Shown: piece after piece, positions 59,546 to 64,000 of the stretch
Layout of the letters: each line of letters begins with the position of its first letter
Position numbering within the stretch: the stretch's first letter is position 1
DNA from: Actinoplanes utahensis
GTDB taxonomy: Bacteria > Actinomycetota > Actinomycetes > Mycobacteriales > Micromonosporaceae
Assembly: GCF_016862455.1 (NCBI RefSeq)
Contig: NZ_BOMZ01000075.1
Coordinates: forward strand, 1-64,000
Length of the DNA: 64,000 nt
Direction: 5' to 3'
Position numbers and translations under genes: made by a program
The notes under the pieces: generated by a model
The model's input: only the letters and a program-made list of their open reading frames with translations
What the model was told of the DNA's origin: nothing
Database searches by the model: none

Positions 59546-61234
59546 GGTGGCCGGGGGCAGGCCGCGGATCGAGGCGTCGAGGACATGGGCGGTGTGGGCC
59601 AGCGCGATCGTGCCGCCGCGGCGGTGGACGGCGGCGGCGACCTGCATGAGGCAGCCCGGGTTGGCGGTGACGAGCAGTTCGGCGCCGGTGGCGAGGACGG
59701 CTTTCGCCTTGCGGTCGCCGAGTTCGGCGGCCGGGCCCGGATTCAGTACGTTCCACACGCCCGCGGAGCCGCAGCAGATCTCCGGGTCGGCGATCGGGCG
59801 CAACTCCAGGCCGGGGATGCCCCGCAGCAGGGCGCGGGGTTGCGCGCGGATGCCCTGCGCGTGCCCCAGGTGACAGGCGTCGTGGTACGCCACCGTCATC
59901 GGCAGCGGGTGCCGGGGCGCGACCGGGCCCAGTTCGGCCAGCAACTCGGACAGGTCACGGACCTTGGCGGTGAAGTCGGCGGCCCGCCGGGCGTAGGCGG
60001 GGTCGTCGGCGAGCAGCTCGTCGTACTCCTTCAGCGACGAACCGCAGCCCGCCGCGTTGACCACGAAGTAGTCCATGCCGGTCCGGGCGAACGTGTCGAT
60101 CAGGCGCCGGGCGAACCGCTGCGCCTCGGCCCGGCGGCCGTTGTGCACGCTCAGCGCGCCGCAACATCCCTGGCTCGGCGGGATCAGCACGTCACAGCCC
60201 TCGGCGGCGAGCACGCGTACCGTCGCCGAGTTGACGTCCGGGAAGAACGCGCCCTGAACACAACCGGTCAGCATGCCGACGACCGCTCGGCGTTCGCCGC
60301 GGGCTCGGACGCGGGCCGGCGGGCGCGGCACGCCGCGCAGGCGCGGGGCGAGGGACTCCAGGGTGGCGAGGGTCGGCGCGAGACGGTCGAGCAGGCCGGT
60401 GCGGGCGACGAGCTTCTGCAGACCTGATCTCTGGTACGCCCGGAGCGGTCCCCGCAGCAGCCGGAGCCGGCGCGGGTACGGGAACAGCGCGAAGATCGCC
60501 GCACGCACGGCACGCTCCCGGGCGCTGCGGGAGTGGCGGCGTTCCACCTGGGCGCGGGTGTCCTCGATCAGCCGGTCGTAGCGGACACCGGACGGGCACG
60601 CGGTCACACACGCCATGCAGCCGAGACATCTGTCGAAGTGGGTGACCATCGAGTCGGTCAGCGGCTCGCCGGAGACGCCCTGCCCGATCAGGTGGATCCG
60701 GCCGCGCGGCGAGTCCATCTCCTCGCCCCACAGCACATAGGTCGGGCAGGTCGTCAGGCAGAAGCCACAGTGAACACAATCGGACACGATGTCGGCGCTG
60801 GGTGGGTGATCGCCGTCGAACGCGGGCTCGTCGTGCACCGTGGTCCCGGTCTCCGCGGCCCGCAGCGCGTCGACCGGTGGCGTCCCGGTGCCGTGCGTCG
60901 CGCCGACCGGCGTCCGGCTGCCTGCGACAGCCCCGACCTGGCCAGCCTGACCGGGCTGATCTGGTTGTCCGGGCTGGCCGGGCTGATCGGGCTGGCCGGG
61001 CTGATCGGGCTGGCCGGGCTGATCGGGTTGATCGGGCTGGCCGGGTTGATCGGGCTGATCGGGCTGATCGGGCTGATCGGGTTGATCGGGTTGATCGGGC
61101 TGATCGGGTTGATCGGGTTGATCGGGCTGATCGGGCTGATCGGGCTGATCGGGCTTGAGCATGTCGGACGAGGTGGCGGGAATCGGGTCGGGCGGCAGGG
61201 TGCCGTCGCCGCGGGTGGCGTCGATGCCGGACAT
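59528..61234 (-). CDS. glcF: glycolate oxidase iron-sulfur subunit with DQP-repeat N terminus
   Basis: 568 residues, longer than usual GlcF (about 410-440). The extra N terminus holds about 20 Asp/Gly-Gln-Pro triplets (residues about 28-95). Two 4Fe-4S motifs follow: CVHCGFCLTTCP and CLGCMACVTACP. The C-terminal half has paired CCG domains (GCVQGAFFPDV...QGCCGALS; CHLGHAQG...EICCGSAGVWN) that bind another cluster in the electron-transfer chain. With GlcD and GlcE it oxidises glycolate to glyoxylate. The start shares a base with the glcE stop (TGATG), so the repeat region is translated unless an internal GTG is used. Confidence 0.9.
   Translation of the reverse strand: MSGIDATRGDGTLPPDPIPATSSDMLKPDQPDQPDQPDQPDQPDQPDQPDQPDQPDQPDQPDQPGQPDQPDQPGQPDQPGQPDQPGQPGQPDQPGQAGQVGAVAGSRTPVGATHGTGTPPVDALRAAETGTTVHDEPAFDGDHPPSADIVSDCVHCGFCLTTCPTYVLWGEEMDSPRGRIHLIGQGVSGEPLTDSMVTHFDRCLGCMACVTACPSGVRYDRLIEDTRAQVERRHSRSARERAVRAAIFALFPYPRRLRLLRGPLRAYQRSGLQKLVARTGLLDRLAPTLATLESLAPRLRGVPRPPARVRARGERRAVVGMLTGCVQGAFFPDVNSATVRVLAAEGCDVLIPPSQGCCGALSVHNGRRAEAQRFARRLIDTFARTGMDYFVVNAAGCGSSLKEYDELLADDPAYARRAADFTAKVRDLSELLAELGPVAPRHPLPMTVAYHDACHLGHAQGIRAQPRALLRGIPGLELRPIADPEICCGSAGVWNVLNPGPAAELGDRKAKAVLATGAELLVTANPGCLMQVAAAVHRRGGTIALAHTAHVLDASIRGLPPATLTSAR
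60950..61153 (-). repeat. 9-bp repeat tract encoding (D/G)QP in glcF
   Basis: About 22 copies of a 9-bp unit (plus strand CTGATCGGG, TTGATCGGG, CTGGCCGGG). The distal part is homogeneous DQP; the part nearer the cluster domain mixes GQP. This gradient suggests growth by slippage. Confidence 0.9.
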
Positions 61235-62391
61235 CAGATTCCTCCCACGAAGCGGCCGGGCGCGAAACGGTGATCAGGGTCGAACCGCTCTTTGACCCGG
61301 CGCATCAGATCGAGGCCGGGCACCGGCCCCCACATGTCGAGGCCGTCCCGGGTGCCGTCGGGCGCGGACAGCACGACGGCGTGCCCACCGGCCGCGGTCG
61401 CCGCCGCCCGTACCGACGCGACGACTTCGGCGACCGTGTCGGCGCCGGCCGGGGCACCGGCGTACAGGACGCCGGTTCCGGCGGAGCCGCGGACCGTGAG
61501 GCCCGCCCCGACGGCGGCGGCGACCAGGTCCGGGACGCGGGAGAGGGTGGCGGTCAGTTTCAGGGCGAGGCCGCCGGGTGGGTCGGGCGGGGTGTCCCAC
61601 CAGGACGGGGGTTCGGTGGTGACGTCGCCGCCGAGGAGACGGGCGAGGGTGGCGGCGCGGTCGCGGACCCCCGCCGGAGTGCCCTCCAGCAGGACGGCGA
61701 TCTCCGGCTCGGCGCCCGGCGCGGCGTTGATCTCGATGGCGCTGGGCGCCAGTTGGGCGGAGAGGACCGCCGCCACGTGGGTGGGCGCCGCGGTGGCCCG
61801 TACGACAGCGGTGGTGACCGGAACCGGATGCAACCGGAAGACGCACTCGGTGATCAGGCCCAGCGTGCCGAACGATCCGGTGTAGAGCTTGCCCAGGTCG
61901 TAGCCCGCGACGTTCTTCACCACCTTGCCGCCGGATTTCGCGATCCGGCCGTCCGGCCGGACGACGGTGATACCGATCAGCAGGTCGCGGGCCGTGCCGT
62001 AGCGCAGGCGGCGCGGGCCGCTGGTGTTCGCCGCGACCGTGCCGCCGGCCGTCGCCCCGGCGGGCGCGTCCAGGGCGAGCTGCTGGCCCGGCAGGCGGTG
62101 CAGCTCGGCCATCGGGGTTCCGGCCCGGACCACGGTGATCAGGTCGCCGGCGGCGTGCTCGACCACCCCGGCCATCCGCCGCGTGTCGATGATCAGGTCC
62201 AGGTCGCGGGGTGGCGGGCCCTGCTGCAGCCGGGTGCCGCCGCCGCGGATCACCACGGTCAGATCCCGTGCGGCGGCGATCAGGGCGGCCGCCTCCCGGG
62301 CGCTCGCGGGCGCGGCCACGAACCGGGCGGGCATCCCGCAGACCACGTCGTCGTCGCCGGCCTTCACCGCGAGATCGTCGAGCACACTCAT
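61234..62391 (-). CDS. glcE: glycolate oxidase FAD-binding subunit
   Basis: 385-residue FAD-binding (PCMH-type) protein. VVIRGGGTRLQQGPPP near 47-62 and DAPAGATAGGTVAANTSGPRRLRYGTARDLLIG near 110-142 contact FAD, with KVVKNVAGYDLGKLYTGSFGTLG in the family position. Length matches GlcE (about 350-390), which pairs with GlcD. ATG 62391; a long upstream frame exists but lies in GlcD sequence. Its TGA shares one base with the glcF start. Confidence 0.92.
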   Translation of the reverse strand: MSVLDDLAVKAGDDDVVCGMPARFVAAPASAREAAALIAAARDLTVVIRGGGTRLQQGPPPRDLDLIIDTRRMAGVVEHAAGDLITVVRAGTPMAELHRLPGQQLALDAPAGATAGGTVAANTSGPRRLRYGTARDLLIGITVVRPDGRIAKSGGKVVKNVAGYDLGKLYTGSFGTLGLITECVFRLHPVPVTTAVVRATAAPTHVAAVLSAQLAPSAIEINAAPGAEPEIAVLLEGTPAGVRDRAATLARLLGGDVTTEPPSWWDTPPDPPGGLALKLTATLSRVPDLVAAAVGAGLTVRGSAGTGVLYAGAPAGADTVAEVVASVRAAATAAGGHAVVLSAPDGTRDGLDMWGPVPGLDLMRRVKERFDPDHRFAPGRFVGGI

Positions 62392-62443
62392 CGGACGGCC
62401 CTCCCGGGTGTGTGGCCGTTGCGAGGCTGAGGACGCCGGTTCA

Positions 62444-63895
62444 TCAGAAGACCTCCGCGCCCTCGTGCTCGAAGGCGCCCTGCCGCCGTCCGGGCCGTTC
62501 GCCGCACAGCCGTGGGGTGGGGAACACCTTGCCCGGGTTGGCCAGGCCGTCCGGGTCGAACGCGCACCTGACCAGCTGCATCGTGTCGAGGTCGGTGTCG
62601 CTGAACATGCGGGGCATGTACCGGGCCTTGTCCACACCGACGCCGTGTTCGCCGGTGATCGAGCCGCCGTACTCGATGCACAGGTCGAGGATCGCGCCGG
62701 AGACCGTCTCGGCGCGTTCGGCCTCACCGGGCACGCGATCGTCGAACAGCACCAGGGGATGCAGGTTGCCGTCGCCGGCGTGGAACACGTTCGCCACCCG
62801 CACTCCCTGCGACGAGGCGACCTCGGTGATCCGGCGCAGCACCTCGGGCAGCGCGGTCCGCGGGATCACCCCGTCCTGGACGATGTAGTCGGGACTGATC
62901 CGGCCGACCGCCGCGAACGCCGACTTGCGGCCCCGCCAGATCAGCTGCCGTTCGGTGTCGTCGGCGGCGACCCGGATCTCGAACGCCCCGTTCTTCTCGC
63001 ACAGCGCGGTGACCTCGTCGAACTGCGCGTCCACCTCCGCGGACGGGCCGTCCAGCTCGACGACCAGGACCGCGCCGGCGCCGGCCGGGTAGCCGCAGTG
63101 GACGGCGGCCTCGGCGGCCTCGATGGACAGCGCGTCCATCATCTCGATCGCGGCCGGCACCACCCCGGCCGCGATGATCGCCGACGTGGCGGCGCCGGCC
63201 TGGTCGGTGCCGTGGAAGGCGGCGAGCAGGGTCCGGACCGTCTCCGGCAGCCGGGTGAGCCGGACCGTGACCTCGGTGGCGACGCCGAGCGTGCCCTCCG
63301 AGCCGACGAACGCGCCGACCAGGTCGTAGCCCGGGACGTCCGGGGCGGCCCCGCCGAGCCGAACCAGCTCGCCGTCCGGGGTGACCACCTCCAGGGCGGT
63401 CACGTGGTTGGTGGTGAACCCGTACTTGAGACAGTGGGCGCCGCCCGAGTTCTCCGCGACGTTCCCGCCGATCGAGCAGATCTGCTGGCTGGACGGGTCG
63501 GGGGCGTAATAGTAGCCGTGCGGGGTGGCGGCCTGCGTGACCTGGAGGTTGATCACGCCGGGCTGGACGACGGCACGTTCGTCCGCGGGGCGCATCTCCA
63601 GGATGTCGCGCAACTGCGAGGTGACGATCAGGACGCCGTCGGCGTGCGGCAGCGCCCCGCCGGACAGGCCGGTGCCGGATCCGCGGGCCACGAACGGCAC
63701 TCCCGCCGCGGCGCAGGCACGAACCACGGCGGCGGCCTGGGCGGCGGTGCGGGGGAGAGCGACCAGCGCCGGGATGACCTTGTAGTGGGCGAGGCCGTCA
63801 CACTCGTACGTCCGCAGCTGTTGCCTGTCGGTCAGCACCTGGTCGGGGCCCAGATCGGCCCGGATCCGGGCGGCCAGCGCATCGATCCCGCTCAT
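62444..63895 (-). CDS. glcD: glycolate oxidase FAD-linked subunit
   Basis: 483-residue FAD-linked oxidase, the catalytic subunit for glycolate or D-lactate. FAD site: PFVARGSGTGLSGGALP near 74 and CSIGGNVAENSGGAHCLKYGFT near 147. The C-terminal FAD-oxidase domain has VFHAGDGNLHPLVLFDD near 373 and GGSITGEHGVGVDKARY near 413. AAGGAGG lies seven bases before ATG 63895, fixing the start. First gene of glcDEF, with 52 bp to glcE. It feeds glyoxylate metabolism. Confidence 0.94.
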   Translation of the reverse strand: MSGIDALAARIRADLGPDQVLTDRQQLRTYECDGLAHYKVIPALVALPRTAAQAAAVVRACAAAGVPFVARGSGTGLSGGALPHADGVLIVTSQLRDILEMRPADERAVVQPGVINLQVTQAATPHGYYYAPDPSSQQICSIGGNVAENSGGAHCLKYGFTTNHVTALEVVTPDGELVRLGGAAPDVPGYDLVGAFVGSEGTLGVATEVTVRLTRLPETVRTLLAAFHGTDQAGAATSAIIAAGVVPAAIEMMDALSIEAAEAAVHCGYPAGAGAVLVVELDGPSAEVDAQFDEVTALCEKNGAFEIRVAADDTERQLIWRGRKSAFAAVGRISPDYIVQDGVIPRTALPEVLRRITEVASSQGVRVANVFHAGDGNLHPLVLFDDRVPGEAERAETVSGAILDLCIEYGGSITGEHGVGVDKARYMPRMFSDTDLDTMQLVRCAFDPDGLANPGKVFPTPRLCGERPGRRQGAFEHEGAEVF

Positions 63896-64000
63896 CGTGG
63901 ACCTCCTTGGCGACACTGCCTTGGAGTCACGCTAACCCTGATCGACCCCTGGCGCGAGAAGCCAGTGCCGTTCGGTCGTCCAGCCGGTCAGCGGGCGGGA
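63896..64000 (-). other. glcDEF upstream region
   Basis: 105 bp before glcD. It contains the ribosome binding site AAGGAGG (minus strand), a possible -10-like TTAGCGT, and CTGGC-GCGAGAA-GCCAG near 63951-63967 as a small dyad. The window ends before a full promoter or regulator gene can be seen. Confidence 0.4.

Noticed and set aside
60533..61273. A plus-strand frame encoding Gly-Leu-Ile repeats that looks like a membrane protein
   Set aside because: It is the complement of the DQP tract in glcF; the glcDEF operon explains the strand.

Overview
The window is chromosomal DNA of a high-GC, soil-type actinomycete. Twin-arginine and lipobox exporters, CBM2-bearing secreted cellulases, an AfsR-type regulator, SmpB, a HelR-type helicase and ABC sugar importers without their own ATPase all point this way. 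The mix looks most like Micromonosporaceae (Actinoplanes/Micromonospora group), but that placement is inference, because no rRNA or other marker is present. No tRNA, rRNA, CRISPR array or intact insertion sequence was seen.

Layout. 1-487: a 14-bp tandem array and empty flank. 488-5644: a minus-strand catabolic operon (TetR, DUF4873, flavin monooxygenase, SDR, alpha/beta hydrolase; the genes overlap) divergent from an AurF-like diiron oxygenase, with a palindromic operator between. 5783-9581: a NYN-LOTUS RNA-binding protein, a DUF2079 membrane protein, a DUF4253-like protein and a small unknown. 9711-18242: uroporphyrinogen-III synthase with a DNA-binding tail, a sirohydrochlorin chelatase, then a tightly coupled nitrate assimilation operon (nitrate reductase, NirB, NirD, nitrate transporter). 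The first two genes plausibly supply siroheme to NirB. 18419-26948: a small secreted protein, a YezG-like acidic protein, an ABC exporter pair, a secreted metzincin protease, and a MerR regulator divergent from an FMN reductase plus MFS exporter.

27001-30374: a sugar ABC importer (binding protein and two permeases) under LacI-type operators. 30764-32128: UDP-glucose dehydrogenase. 32467-40641: a cellulolytic cluster (GH74 xyloglucanase, GH48 cellobiohydrolase, AA10 lytic polysaccharide monooxygenase, then an SGNH esterase), headed by a perfect CebR box. A CBM2-SGNH esterase 27 kb away (58069-59151) carries the same box. 40837-52498: AfsR-type regulator, Sua5/YciO protein, CheW, GH13 glucosidase, aldehyde dehydrogenase, a second sugar ABC importer and an orphan xylose-type binding protein.

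52545-57362: a HelR-like RNA polymerase-recycling helicase preceded by a near-consensus rifamycin-associated element, an LLM monooxygenase, SmpB and two small proteins, with a 36-bp tandem array. 58069-63895: the second CBM2 esterase and a glcDEF glycolate oxidase operon whose GlcF carries a long Asp-Gln-Pro repeat at its N terminus.

The best leads are the HelR/rifamycin element pair, the split CebR regulon, the GlcF repeat, and the two unrelated GC-rich tandem arrays.
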